This document shows positions 51,324 to 59,380 of a stretch of DNA of 64,000 nt, piece after piece. This DNA comes from Candidatus Rhodobacter oscarellae (GTDB taxonomy: Bacteria > Pseudomonadota > Alphaproteobacteria > Rhodobacterales > Rhodobacteraceae): NCBI RefSeq assembly GCF_001078595.1, contig NZ_LFTY01000002.1, positions 2,785,773 to 2,849,772 of the forward strand, read 5' to 3'. A model generated the notes under the pieces. The model did no database searches. It saw only the letters and a list, made by a program, of their open reading frames with translations, and had not been told where the DNA came from. Position 1 is the first letter of the stretch, and the number at the start of each line of letters is the position of its first letter. The translations under genes were made by a program, and so were the position numbers.

Positions 51324-51467
51324 ATGACACCTCTTCTATCCGCTAAAGACATCGCCAAGGCCTACGGTCGGCAAATCGGCTGCGCTGACGTTTCCTTTGA
51401 TCTCTCTCCTGGTGAGGCCATCGGCCGCCTGCGCGCACCCGTTGCCTTTTCTGGAGACGAGGCATGA
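51324..51467 (+). pseudogene. Duplicated 5' fragment of phnK
   Basis: Bases 51324-51421 match 52027-52124, the start of phnK, with 6 differences in 98 (about 94%). The frame gives MTPLLSAKDIAKAYGRQIGC and then departs at residue 33 into unrelated codons, ending at TGA 51467. The stop overlaps the ATG of the phosphatase gene. It has no Walker A and cannot be an ATPase. It reads as the scar of an insertion or recombination. Confidence 0.88.
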
Positions 51468-52030
51468 AGGTGATCTTCCTGACCCATGCCGAGGTGATCA
51501 TCGACCCTGACACCCCCGTGCCGGACTGGCCTTTGAACGACCTGGGGCGCGCGCGGCATGCCCGCTTTGCCACCGATCCGGCCTTGCAAAGCGTCGGCAC
51601 GATCTTTTGCTCTGCCGAGCGCAAGGCACGTGATGCGGCCGAGATCACCGGCGCGGTCCTGGGCGTAGCGCCACGCATCCGCCCGGCTCTGGGTGAGAAT
51701 GACCGCAGCGCCACGGGTTACCTGCCCGGACCCGAATTCGAGGCCACAGCCGACCTGTTCTTTGCCAATCCGCAAGACAGCATTCGCGGATGGGAACGCG
51801 CGGTGGATGCGCAGGCGCGCATCGTCACTGCCGTCCGGGAGGCGCTGGCGGAGCCGCGCTCTGAGGGCGACGTTCTTATCGTGGCGCATGGCGGTGTGGC
51901 CACACTGCTGCGCTGCCATCTGGCAGGGATCCCGATCTCACGCGCGCAGGATCAATCGGGCGGCGGCGGCAACTGGTATGCTTTCGCCCCGGACATGACC
52001 TCCGCGGCAACCGAATGGAGGGCCATATGA
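51464..52030 (+). CDS. Histidine phosphatase superfamily protein in the phn operon
   Basis: The 188-residue protein has the histidine-phosphatase fold pattern: MKVIFLTHAEV with His8, the CSAERKARDAAEITGAVLG segment near residues 47-65, and the second histidine in VLIVAHGGVATLLRCHL (His142). The usual RHG/RHE opening is changed to THAE, so the first phosphate-binding Arg is lost. It lies between a partial and a full phnK, both in phase, and its end overlaps phnK. A role in handling phosphoribosyl intermediates is inference from position. Confidence 0.78.
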   Translation: MKVIFLTHAEVIIDPDTPVPDWPLNDLGRARHARFATDPALQSVGTIFCSAERKARDAAEITGAVLGVAPRIRPALGENDRSATGYLPGPEFEATADLFFANPQDSIRGWERAVDAQARIVTAVREALAEPRSEGDVLIVAHGGVATLLRCHLAGIPISRAQDQSGGGGNWYAFAPDMTSAATEWRAI

Positions 52031-52797
52031 CACCTCTTCTATCCGTCAAAAACATCGCCAAGACCTACGGTCGGCAAATCGGCTGCGCTGACGTTTCCTT
52101 TGATCTCTTTCCTGGTGAGGTCATGGGCATCGTCGGCGAGAGCGGCTCGGGCAAGTCAACCCTCTTGAATTGCCTGGCCGGGCACCTCGCCCCTGATCGG
52201 GGCGAGGTTCTCTTTGACACCCGCGCCGAGGGACTTCGGGACACTGTGACCATGTCCGAACCTGCGCGGCGGATGCTGGCGCGCACCGACTGGGCCTTTG
52301 TACATCAGAACCCGCGCGACGGGCTGCGCATGGGCGTCTCGGCGGGCGGCAATGTGGGCGAGCGGCTGATGGCCGTGGGCGCGCGGCATTACGGCGAGAT
52401 CCGCGAGACCGCGCTGGACTGGCTGGACCAGGTCGAGATCGACGGCGCGCGCGTGGACGACCGGCCCTCGACCTTCTCCGGCGGGATGCAGCAGCGGCTG
52501 CAGATCGCGCGCAACCTGGTGACGGGGCCAAGGCTGGTCTTCATGGACGAGCCCACCGGCGGCCTGGACGTCTCGGTGCAGGCGCGCCTGCTTGACCTCT
52601 TGCGGGGCCTTGTGCGGCGGCTGGGGCTCTCGGCGATCATCGTCACCCATGACCTCGCCGTGGTGCGCCTGCTGGCGGACCGGCTGATGGTGATGAAATC
52701 CGGCCACGTGGTCGAATCCGGCCTGACGGATCAGGTGCTGGACGACCCGCAGCACGCCTACACCCAATTGCTGGTGTCGAGCGTGTTGCAGGTGTGA
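52027..52797 (+). CDS. phnK: C-P lyase ATP-binding subunit PhnK
   Basis: PhnK is the ABC-type ATPase of the C-P lyase complex. The 256-residue protein has Walker A GESGSGKST near residues 38-46, the signature TFSGGMQQRLQIARNLVTGPRLVFMDEPTGGLDVS (quoted in part: TFSGGMQQRLQIARNL), and ITHDLAVVRLLAD. The ATG at 52027 follows GGAGGG. The N-terminal 33 codons are duplicated upstream at 51324. Confidence 0.95.
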   Translation: MTPLLSVKNIAKTYGRQIGCADVSFDLFPGEVMGIVGESGSGKSTLLNCLAGHLAPDRGEVLFDTRAEGLRDTVTMSEPARRMLARTDWAFVHQNPRDGLRMGVSAGGNVGERLMAVGARHYGEIRETALDWLDQVEIDGARVDDRPSTFSGGMQQRLQIARNLVTGPRLVFMDEPTGGLDVSVQARLLDLLRGLVRRLGLSAIIVTHDLAVVRLLADRLMVMKSGHVVESGLTDQVLDDPQHAYTQLLVSSVLQV

Positions 52798-52834
52798 GCG
52801 CAATGCGTATTTGGAACAAGGTGAAGGGGCAGTC

Positions 52835-53515
52835 ATGATCGAACTCACGGACGTCACCAAGTCGTTCACCCTGCACAATCAGGGCGCGGCGGAGATCCCG
52901 GTGATCACCGGCGCGGGCTTCTCCGTGGCGCCGGGGGAGTGCGTGGCGCTCACCGGCGCGTCCGGGGCGGGCAAGTCCACCCTGATGCGGATGATCTACG
53001 GCAACTACCTGGCGCAGGCGGGCTCGATCCGCGTGGGCGGGGTGGACGTTGCGCGCGCCGCGCCACGGGAGATCCTGGCCCTGCGGCGTCAAACCCTTGG
53101 CTACGTGACGCAGTTCCTGCGCGTGGTGCCGCGGGTGCCCACGGTCGAGGTCGTGGCCGAGCCCCTGCTGGAGGTCGGCACGCCCAACGAAGACGCCCGT
53201 CTTAGGGCAGAGGAGCTGTTGCGCCGGCTGAACATCCCGCAACGGCTCTGGGCGCTCTCGCCCACCACCTTCTCGGGCGGCGAGCAGCAGCGCGTAAACG
53301 TGGCCCGCGGCTTCGCGCACCAATTCCCGGCGATGCTGCTGGACGAACCAACCGCCAGCCTGGATGCCGAGAACCGCAACACCGTGCTTGAACTGATCGA
53401 AGAAGCCAAGGCCGCCGGCAGCGCCATAGTGGGGATCTTCCATGACGCGCCCGCCCGCGACCGCGTGGCGGATCGCGAGATCGACGTGGGCGCCTTCACG
53501 CCCAAGGCCGCCTGA
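52835..53515 (+). CDS. phnL: C-P lyase ATP-binding subunit PhnL
   Basis: PhnL is the second ABC-type ATPase of the phosphonate system and is thought to act with PhnI. The 226-residue protein has TKSFTLHNQGAAEIPVITGAGFSVAPGECVALTGASGAGKST (Walker A GASGAGKST near 42-50), the TFSGGEQQRVNVARGFA signature and the Walker B MLLDEPTASLD. The ATG at 52835 is preceded by AAGGGG. Confidence 0.95.
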   Translation: MIELTDVTKSFTLHNQGAAEIPVITGAGFSVAPGECVALTGASGAGKSTLMRMIYGNYLAQAGSIRVGGVDVARAAPREILALRRQTLGYVTQFLRVVPRVPTVEVVAEPLLEVGTPNEDARLRAEELLRRLNIPQRLWALSPTTFSGGEQQRVNVARGFAHQFPAMLLDEPTASLDAENRNTVLELIEEAKAAGSAIVGIFHDAPARDRVADREIDVGAFTPKAA

Positions 53516-53516
53516 G

Positions 53517-54077
53517 ATGGGCGGGCGGTTCATCGCGGTCGTGGGTCCGTCCGGCGTCGGGAAGGACACGGTGATGCAGGCTCTGGTGGCGGCGGACGCG
53601 CGGCTTGGCCTGGTGCGCCGGGTGATCACCCGGCCCGCCGAGGCGGGGGGCGAGGATTTCGTGGGCGCAACCGAGGCGGACTTCGCCAAGCGCGAGGCCG
53701 CCGGAGAGTTCGCGCTGTCCTGGCCCGCCCACGGGCTGCGCTATGGCATCCCCAATTCCGTCCGGGCCGATCTGGACGCGGGGCGCATCCTGTTGGCGAA
53801 CCTCTCGCGCAAGCGGTTGACCGAGGCCGCGGCGGCCTTCCCCGGCATGCTGGTTCTGAACCTAACCGCCGCGCCCGAGGTGCTGGCCGCCCGGCTGGCC
53901 GCGCGGGGCCGCGAGACCGAAGAGGACATCGCCAAGCGGCTCACCCGCCGGGTCGCGCTGCCCGAGGGGCTGGACGTGCTGACCCTCGACAATGGCGGCG
54001 ACCTTGAGGACACCGTGCGCGCCGCGCTGTCACATATCTTTGCCGATCGGGCGCTAGACACGCCCGAACACGCCTAA
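53517..54077 (+). CDS. phnN: Ribose 1,5-bisphosphate phosphokinase PhnN
   Basis: PhnN phosphorylates ribose 1,5-bisphosphate to PRPP, salvaging the product of the C-P lyase route. The 186-residue protein has the kinase P-loop VVGPSGVGKDTVMQALVA near residues 8-25, RRVITRPAEAGGEDFVGATEADF (quoted in part), and GLRYGIPN. The ATG follows the phnL stop by one base, so coupling is likely. Confidence 0.93.
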   Translation: MGGRFIAVVGPSGVGKDTVMQALVAADARLGLVRRVITRPAEAGGEDFVGATEADFAKREAAGEFALSWPAHGLRYGIPNSVRADLDAGRILLANLSRKRLTEAAAAFPGMLVLNLTAAPEVLAARLAARGRETEEDIAKRLTRRVALPEGLDVLTLDNGGDLEDTVRAALSHIFADRALDTPEHA

Positions 54078-54089
54078 GGACCGAACGAC

Positions 54090-55229
54090 ATGACCACCGA
54101 GACCTGCCTCGCCAATGCTGAGCTTGTGCTTCCCACTGAGACCATCCGCGGCAGCATCCTGTTCCGCGATGGGCTGATCGCCGAGATCAACGAGGGGCGC
54201 GCCGTGCCCGCTGGCGCGGTGGATTGCGGCGGGGATCACGTCGCGCCGGGGCTGGTGGAGCTGCATACCGACAACCTAGAGCGCCACCTCTCGCCGCGCC
54301 CCAAGGTCAACTGGCCGCATTACGCCGCGATCATGGCCCATGACCGCGAGCTGGCCTCCACCGGGATCACCACCGTCTTTGACGCGCTGCGTGTGGGCTC
54401 GAATCCCAGCCGCGGCAGCTACCCCAAATACGCCCGCGAGGTCGCCACCGAGATCATGGCCCTGCGCGCGCGCGGCGCGCTGAAGATTAGCCACCACCTG
54501 CACCTGCGCGCCGAGATATGCTCGGAGACGCTGACCGCCGAGCTTGGAGAGTTCGACGACAGCGACCGCGTGGGCATCGTCTCGCTGATGGACCACACGC
54601 CCGGGCAGCGCCAGTTCCGCGACGTCTCGAAGCTGGAGGTCTACTACAAGGGCAAGCACGGGTTCTCTCAGGCGGAGTTCGAAGAGTATATGGCCTATCT
54701 GCGCGGCGTGTCGGCACAGAATGGCGCGGCGCACACCGCGGCGACCGTCTCCGCAGCCGCGCGCTTTGGCGCGACGCTGGCGAGCCATGACGACACCACG
54801 ACCGAGCACGTGGCGGCCTCCAAGTCGCACGGGGCATCGCTGGCGGAGTTCCCAACCACCGAGGACGCGGCGCAGGCCTGCCGCGCCGAGGCGATCCAGG
54901 TGATCATGGGCGCGCCGAACCTGGTGCGGGGCGGCTCGCATTCCGGCAATGTCTCGGCCCAGGCGCTGGCAGAGCAAGACTGCGTCGACATACTATCGTC
55001 GGACTACATCCCCTCCTCGCTGCTTCTGGGCGGTGCGCAGCTTGGCCAGCTTTGGGGGGACATGGCGCGCGGCATCGCGACGGTGACCAAGAACCCGGCC
55101 GAGAGCGCGGGGCTGGCGGATCGCGGTGCCTTGGAATTGGGCCGGCGGGCGGATGTGATCCGGTTCGATTTGGCGGGCACGACCCCCGTGCTGCGCGCGG
55201 CTTATGTGCAGGGCGCGCAGGTCGGCTGA
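54090..55229 (+). CDS. phnM: Alkylphosphonate diphosphatase PhnM
   Basis: PhnM releases pyrophosphate from 5-phosphoribosyl-1-(triphosphate)-phosphonate. The 379-residue amidohydrolase-fold protein has GGDHVAPGLVELHTDNLERHLSPRPKV near residues 48-74 (quoted in part: APGLVELHTDNLERH), MDHTPGQRQFRDV, LASHDDTTTEHVAAS, and VRGGSHSGNVSA, covering the metal and active-site motifs. The ATG follows AAGGA. It ends the operon; phnCDE transporters are not present. Confidence 0.95.
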   Translation: MTTETCLANAELVLPTETIRGSILFRDGLIAEINEGRAVPAGAVDCGGDHVAPGLVELHTDNLERHLSPRPKVNWPHYAAIMAHDRELASTGITTVFDALRVGSNPSRGSYPKYAREVATEIMALRARGALKISHHLHLRAEICSETLTAELGEFDDSDRVGIVSLMDHTPGQRQFRDVSKLEVYYKGKHGFSQAEFEEYMAYLRGVSAQNGAAHTAATVSAAARFGATLASHDDTTTEHVAASKSHGASLAEFPTTEDAAQACRAEAIQVIMGAPNLVRGGSHSGNVSAQALAEQDCVDILSSDYIPSSLLLGGAQLGQLWGDMARGIATVTKNPAESAGLADRGALELGRRADVIRFDLAGTTPVLRAAYVQGAQVG

Positions 55230-55237
55230 GCGCGGCC

Positions 55238-55280
55238 ACTTTCCTTGCAAGGAAAGTGCAAATCTCTTGGAAGAGATTTG
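55238..55280. repeat. Paired-palindrome element between convergent phnM and purD
   Basis: Palindrome 55238-55257 (arms ACTTTCCTTG / CAAGGAAAGT), one base, palindrome 55259-55280 (arms CAAATCTCTT / AAGAGATTTG, centre GG). These are the second half of the composite repeat and lie between two convergent genes, where a two-way terminator could act. Confidence 0.88.
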
Positions 55281-55310
55281 GGCCCGCCCAGAGTGTCTGT
55301 TCCGTCTTTC

Positions 55311-56579
55311 CTAATCGGACAGCGCTCGCCAGCCGATGTCGCGCCGATGCACGCCCTCGGGCCAGTCGATCTGGTCGACCATCGCATAGGCGCGGTCCCG
55401 CGCCTCTTGCAGGGTCGCCCCCCGTGCGGTGACGTTCAGCACGCGCCCGCCATTCGCGGTCACCTTGCCATCAATCTCCTTGGTGCCGGCGTGGAAGACC
55501 ATGTTAGAGGAATCCTCTGGCAGCGCGTCCAGGCCGCCGATCACCGAGCCCTTCTGGTAGCCGCTCGGATAGCCCTCCGCCGCCATGACCACCGTCATCG
55601 CGTGGTCGTCGGCCCAGTTCACCTGCGCCTCGGCCAGGCGCGCCTCGGCGCAGGCCTGCATCAGGTCCAGCGCCTGCGCGCCAAGCCGCATCATCAAGAC
55701 CTGGCATTCGGGGTCGCCCCAGCGGGCGTTGTATTCGACCAGGCGCGGCGCGCCGTCCTGGACCATCAGCCCCACATATAGCACGCCCTGATAGGGCATC
55801 CCGCGCTTGGACATCTCGGCCACGGTCGGCTTAACGATCTCCTGCAGCGCGCGGTCCGCCACCGCGCCCTCCAGCACCGGGGCGGGGGAATAGGCGCCCA
55901 TGCCGCCGGTGTTCGGCCCGGTGTCGCCCTCGCCGATGCGCTTGTGGTCCTGCGAGCTGCCCACGGGCAGCACGGCCTCGCCGTCGCAGAGCACGAAGAG
56001 CGAGCCCTCCTCGCCCTCCATGAACTCCTCGATCACCACCTCGGCCCCGGCCTCGCCAAAGCTGCCGCCGAACATGTCGTCGATGGCGTCCAGCGCCTCG
56101 GCCTCAGTCATCGCCACGATCACGCCCTTGCCCGCGGCCAGCCCGTCGGCCTTGACCACGATGGGCGCGCCCTGCGCTTTGACATAGTCGCGCGCGGGTG
56201 CCGCCTCGGTGAACCGCGCCCAGGCCGCCGTGGGCGCGCCGCAGGCGTCGCAGATCTCTTTGGTGAAGCGCTTGGAGGCCTCAAGCTGCGCGGCCTCTTG
56301 GCTGGGCCCGAAGACCAGGATCCCCGCCGCGCGCAGCCGGTCCGACACGCCCGCCGCCAGCGGCGCCTCCGGCCCCACGATCACAAAGTCGATGCTTTGC
56401 GCCAGGGCGAACTCCGCCACCGCGCCGCCGTCGTTGATGTCCAAGGCGGCGCATTCGGCGAGCTGCGCGATGCCCGCATTGCCCGGCGCCACGATCAGGC
56501 GGTCGCATTTTGGGTTCTGCTTGACCGCCCAGGCGAGGCTGTGCTCGCGGCCGCCGCCGCCAAGGATAAGGATGTTCAT
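55311..56579 (-). CDS. purD: Phosphoribosylamine--glycine ligase
   Basis: PurD joins phosphoribosylamine and glycine in purine synthesis. The 422-residue ATP-grasp protein has MNILILGGGGREHSLAWAV at the start, IVKADGLAAGKGVIVA near 138-153, EGEEGSLFVLCDGE near 180, and LVEYNARWGDPECQVLM near 285-301. I chose ATG 56579, preceded by GGAGAGC; an in-frame start at 56717 adds 46 implausible residues. Confidence 0.95.
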   Translation of the reverse strand: MNILILGGGGREHSLAWAVKQNPKCDRLIVAPGNAGIAQLAECAALDINDGGAVAEFALAQSIDFVIVGPEAPLAAGVSDRLRAAGILVFGPSQEAAQLEASKRFTKEICDACGAPTAAWARFTEAAPARDYVKAQGAPIVVKADGLAAGKGVIVAMTEAEALDAIDDMFGGSFGEAGAEVVIEEFMEGEEGSLFVLCDGEAVLPVGSSQDHKRIGEGDTGPNTGGMGAYSPAPVLEGAVADRALQEIVKPTVAEMSKRGMPYQGVLYVGLMVQDGAPRLVEYNARWGDPECQVLMMRLGAQALDLMQACAEARLAEAQVNWADDHAMTVVMAAEGYPSGYQKGSVIGGLDALPEDSSNMVFHAGTKEIDGKVTANGGRVLNVTARGATLQEARDRAYAMVDQIDWPEGVHRRDIGWRALSD

Positions 56580-56741
56580 CTGTTGCTCTCCATTTGGCGG
56601 CCTGCTCCTCGCGCCCTGAGCGGGCAAGCCCGCTTGTCGGGCCCTCCTCGCAGCGAGGACGCCCGCAAGGCGCGGAGGAGCCTTTCCCTTAACGCAAGGG
56701 CGTTCTAGTCTTGGCACAAGAGCAGCACAAGACCGGCATAT

Positions 56742-56840
56742 ATGTGGTCCTACCGCTTCGCTACTTGAGGACGTGATGTCGTCCTACCGCTTCGCTACTT
56801 GAGGACGTGATGTTGTCCTACCGCTTCGCTACTTGAGGAC
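56742..56840 (+). repeat. Three tandem 34-bp units forming chained mini-ORFs upstream of xseA
   Basis: Unit phases begin at 56747, 56781 and 56815. Each codes an eight-codon ORF ending SYRFAT and a TGA: MWSYRFAT (56742-56768), MSSYRFAT (56776-56802), MLSYRFAT (56810-56836). The TGA overlaps GAGGA, the Shine-Dalgarno for the following start; the last one serves xseA. GTCCT and AGGAC in each unit also form an inverted pair. Confidence 0.8.
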
Positions 56841-56846
56841 ATGTGC

Positions 56847-58406
56847 ATGGATCTAATCGACGACCCCACCCCCGGCTCCAACACGCCCGAATTCACCGTC
56901 GGCGAGATCGCGGGCGCGGTCAAAAAGCTTGTCGAGGCAGAGCTCGGCTGGGTCCGCGTGCGCGGCGAGGTGGGCCGCGTGGTGCTGGCCCGCTCCGGGC
57001 ATCTTTATTTTGACCTCAAGGACGACCGCAACGTCCTTAGCTGCATGACCTGGAAGGGCCAGGTGCCAGGGATCGGCGTGATGCCCGAGGAGGGCATGGA
57101 GGTCGTGGCCGAGGGGCGCATGACCGCCAGCGGTTTCCAATCCAAGTTCTCGCTGAACGCCCAGCACGTCGCCGTGGCGGGCGAGGGCGCCCTGATGGCG
57201 CTTTTGGAGAAGCGCAAGAAGCAGCTCGCCGCAGAGGGGCTCTTTGACGACGCCCGCAAGCGCCCGCTGCCGTTTCTGCCCGAGGTGATCGGGGTGGTCA
57301 CCAGCCCGCAGGGCGCGGTGATCCGGGATATCTTGCACCGGTTGCGGGATCGCTTCCCACGCAAGGTGCTGGTCTGGCCCGTGGCGGTGCAGGGTCAGGC
57401 CTGCGCGCCAGAGGTCGCCCGCGCGATCGAGGGCTTCAACGCGCTGACGCCTGGCGGGGCCCTGCCCCGACCGGATCTGCTGATCGTCGCCCGCGGTGGC
57501 GGCTCCATCGAGGACCTCTGGGGCTTCAACGAGGAAATCGTGGCCCGCGCCGCGGCGGCCTCCGAGATCCCGCTCATCTCCGCCGTGGGGCATGAGACGG
57601 ACACGACCCTGATCGACTTCGTCTCGGATAAGCGCGCGCCTACGCCCACGGCAGCGGCGGAGCTGGCGGTGCCGGTGCGCCTAGAACTGCTGGCCTGGGT
57701 CGAAGCGCAGGGCGCGCGGGTCTCTGGGGGGCTGAGCCGTTTGATCCAGCAGCGCAAGACCCGCCTAGCGGATCTGGCGCGGGCCCTGCCGCGTCCCGAG
57801 GGGCTGACGGCCTCGGCACGGCAGCGTCTGGACCATATGGACGCGCGCCTGCCGCAGGCGCTCACCGCCGCGGCGAGCAAGAAACGGCTTCGGCTAAGCG
57901 AAGTAGCTGGCGCATTGCGGCCGCAGGCCTTGCGGCAGGGCCTGAGCGAGCGCGCGCGCGCCTTGACCACGGCAGCGGAACGCCTGGCCGCCGGCCACGC
58001 CCGCCAGGACAAGCGCCGCCGCGAGGTGCTCGCCACGCAGTCCAGCCGTCTTCGCCCCGAACGCCTGGAGCGCGACCTGGTCCGCGCTGGCGAAGCCTTC
58101 ACCCGCTTGGAACGGCGCTTTGCCGCGGTCGCGGGCACGCAGACCGCCACCTGGCGTAGGCAGCTTGAGGGGCTGGAGAGGCTGCGCCTCTCTATGGGCT
58201 ATGAGGCCACGCTAGAGCGCGGCTATGCCGTCGTGCGCGACGGCGAGACCGTTGTGACCAGCAAGTCCGGGGCCGAAGAGGCCAGCGCGCTGGAGATCCA
58301 ATTCTCTGACGGGCGGTTCTCGGTGGGCGGCGAGCGACCAAAACCGGCGCCGAAACGCGCGACAAAGCCGAGCCCGCCCGATGAGGAGCAGGGCAGCCTC
58401 TTCTAG
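56847..58406 (+). CDS. xseA: Exodeoxyribonuclease VII large subunit
   Basis: XseA is the catalytic subunit of exonuclease VII. The 519-residue protein has an N-terminal OB-fold (FTVGEIAGAVKKLVEAELGWVRVRGEVGRV, quoted in part: WVRVRGEVGRVVLARSGHLY), the catalytic region GVVTSPQGAVIRDILHRLRDRFP, ARGGGSIEDLWGFNEE and ISAVGHETDTTLIDFV, and a long Arg-rich coiled-coil tail. I prefer the ATG at 56847, with GAGGA seven bases upstream, over one at 56841. xseB is not adjacent. Confidence 0.95.
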   Translation: MDLIDDPTPGSNTPEFTVGEIAGAVKKLVEAELGWVRVRGEVGRVVLARSGHLYFDLKDDRNVLSCMTWKGQVPGIGVMPEEGMEVVAEGRMTASGFQSKFSLNAQHVAVAGEGALMALLEKRKKQLAAEGLFDDARKRPLPFLPEVIGVVTSPQGAVIRDILHRLRDRFPRKVLVWPVAVQGQACAPEVARAIEGFNALTPGGALPRPDLLIVARGGGSIEDLWGFNEEIVARAAAASEIPLISAVGHETDTTLIDFVSDKRAPTPTAAAELAVPVRLELLAWVEAQGARVSGGLSRLIQQRKTRLADLARALPRPEGLTASARQRLDHMDARLPQALTAAASKKRLRLSEVAGALRPQALRQGLSERARALTTAAERLAAGHARQDKRRREVLATQSSRLRPERLERDLVRAGEAFTRLERRFAAVAGTQTATWRRQLEGLERLRLSMGYEATLERGYAVVRDGETVVTSKSGAEEASALEIQFSDGRFSVGGERPKPAPKRATKPSPPDEEQGSLF

Positions 58407-58479
58407 AGAGCGAAGGCGCGCGCAGGGAGCATTGGCCGAAACCTGCCGCCCTAAAGGCACGCACGGCTAACTCAACGGA

Positions 58480-59247
58480 TCAACTCTGCGGGAACAGCCG
58501 CTTCATCTCGGCCTCATATGACGCCCAAGAGATCGTCGCGTAATTCCCGGCATAGCCGTGGTAATGCGACGTGCCCTTGGAGGTGGGCAGCCCGGCCCAG
58601 ACCTTGGCAAGGTTGTTCATGAACTGCACGCGGGTCAGCTTGCCCGCGCGGAACTTGCCGAACCCGGCATTGGCCATCAGCAGGTCCGCCATGCGGTCCT
58701 GCACCTGCGGCGAGAACACCACGCGCCCGTCCACCCCAAGCTCGGACACAAGGTAGCGCAGCGTGCTGGGGATGATCTGGTAGCGCCCGATGGCGTGCGG
58801 CTGCCCCGGCGTGGCCTTGATCCAGGCGAAGATCTCGGAAATCGTCATTTGCGTGGGCCGCTTGCCGGGCTTGATCCGCGCGCCGTGCTGCACCGCGTTA
58901 TAGCCCGCGGCCCCGGCCTCTGCCGAGGCGATGAGATCCCGCAGTCCGGTCACGCCCGGCGCCCGCTGCCCCGACAGAATTCGCTTGGCGGGCTGGTTCT
59001 CACGCTCAGGGAGGGGGGCGAAGAAGGTGCCGACGTCGCGGTCCAGAAACAGGCTGGCGCGACCCATGGGCTGGTCGGGCGGCAGGCTGGCCTGTTGCGG
59101 CATCGGCGCGGCGGCGCCCGAGAGGTTCACCAGCGGCGCGCGCGCGCCCGTGGCGTCTGGGTCTATCAGCAGCGAGAACGCCGCAGCGCAATGCGCCCAC
59201 AGCGCCATGAAAACGAATGTTAGAAAGGGTTTCGCGCGTTGACGCAT
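58480..59247 (-). CDS. Secreted lysozyme-like glycoside hydrolase
   Basis: The 255-residue protein has a signal peptide (PFLTFVFMALWAHCAAA), a linker rich in Ala/Pro, and a C-terminal domain starting LRDLIASAEAGAAGYNAVQHG near residues 102-122, with IGRYQIIPSTLRYLVSELGV near 153-172 and a conserved end YHGYAGNYATISW. The pattern (a catalytic Glu followed by GRYQ) resembles GH104/phage-type muramidases. It would act on peptidoglycan in the periplasm. The exact family is uncertain. Confidence 0.68.
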   Translation of the reverse strand: MRQRAKPFLTFVFMALWAHCAAAFSLLIDPDATGARAPLVNLSGAAAPMPQQASLPPDQPMGRASLFLDRDVGTFFAPLPERENQPAKRILSGQRAPGVTGLRDLIASAEAGAAGYNAVQHGARIKPGKRPTQMTISEIFAWIKATPGQPHAIGRYQIIPSTLRYLVSELGVDGRVVFSPQVQDRMADLLMANAGFGKFRAGKLTRVQFMNNLAKVWAGLPTSKGTSHYHGYAGNYATISWASYEAEMKRLFPQS

Positions 59248-59322
59248 CCTGGGCCTTCTGGCGGTTCATGCTCTGCTCCGACGCAGTAAGCCCCAAGGGT
59301 TTAGATATGGTTCCCATCGCAA

Positions 59323-59352
59323 CAAAAAAGGCCCGGGCGCGAACGCCCGGGC
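59323..59352 (-). terminator. Terminator of the glnK-amt operon
   Basis: On the minus strand the arms GCCCGGGCG and CGCCCGGGC with a TTCG loop (59331-59352) are followed by CTTTTTT. It lies about 28 bp after the amt stop codon. Confidence 0.92.
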
Positions 59353-59380
59353 AAGTGTCAACCAGTCTCTTGGGAGGAGA

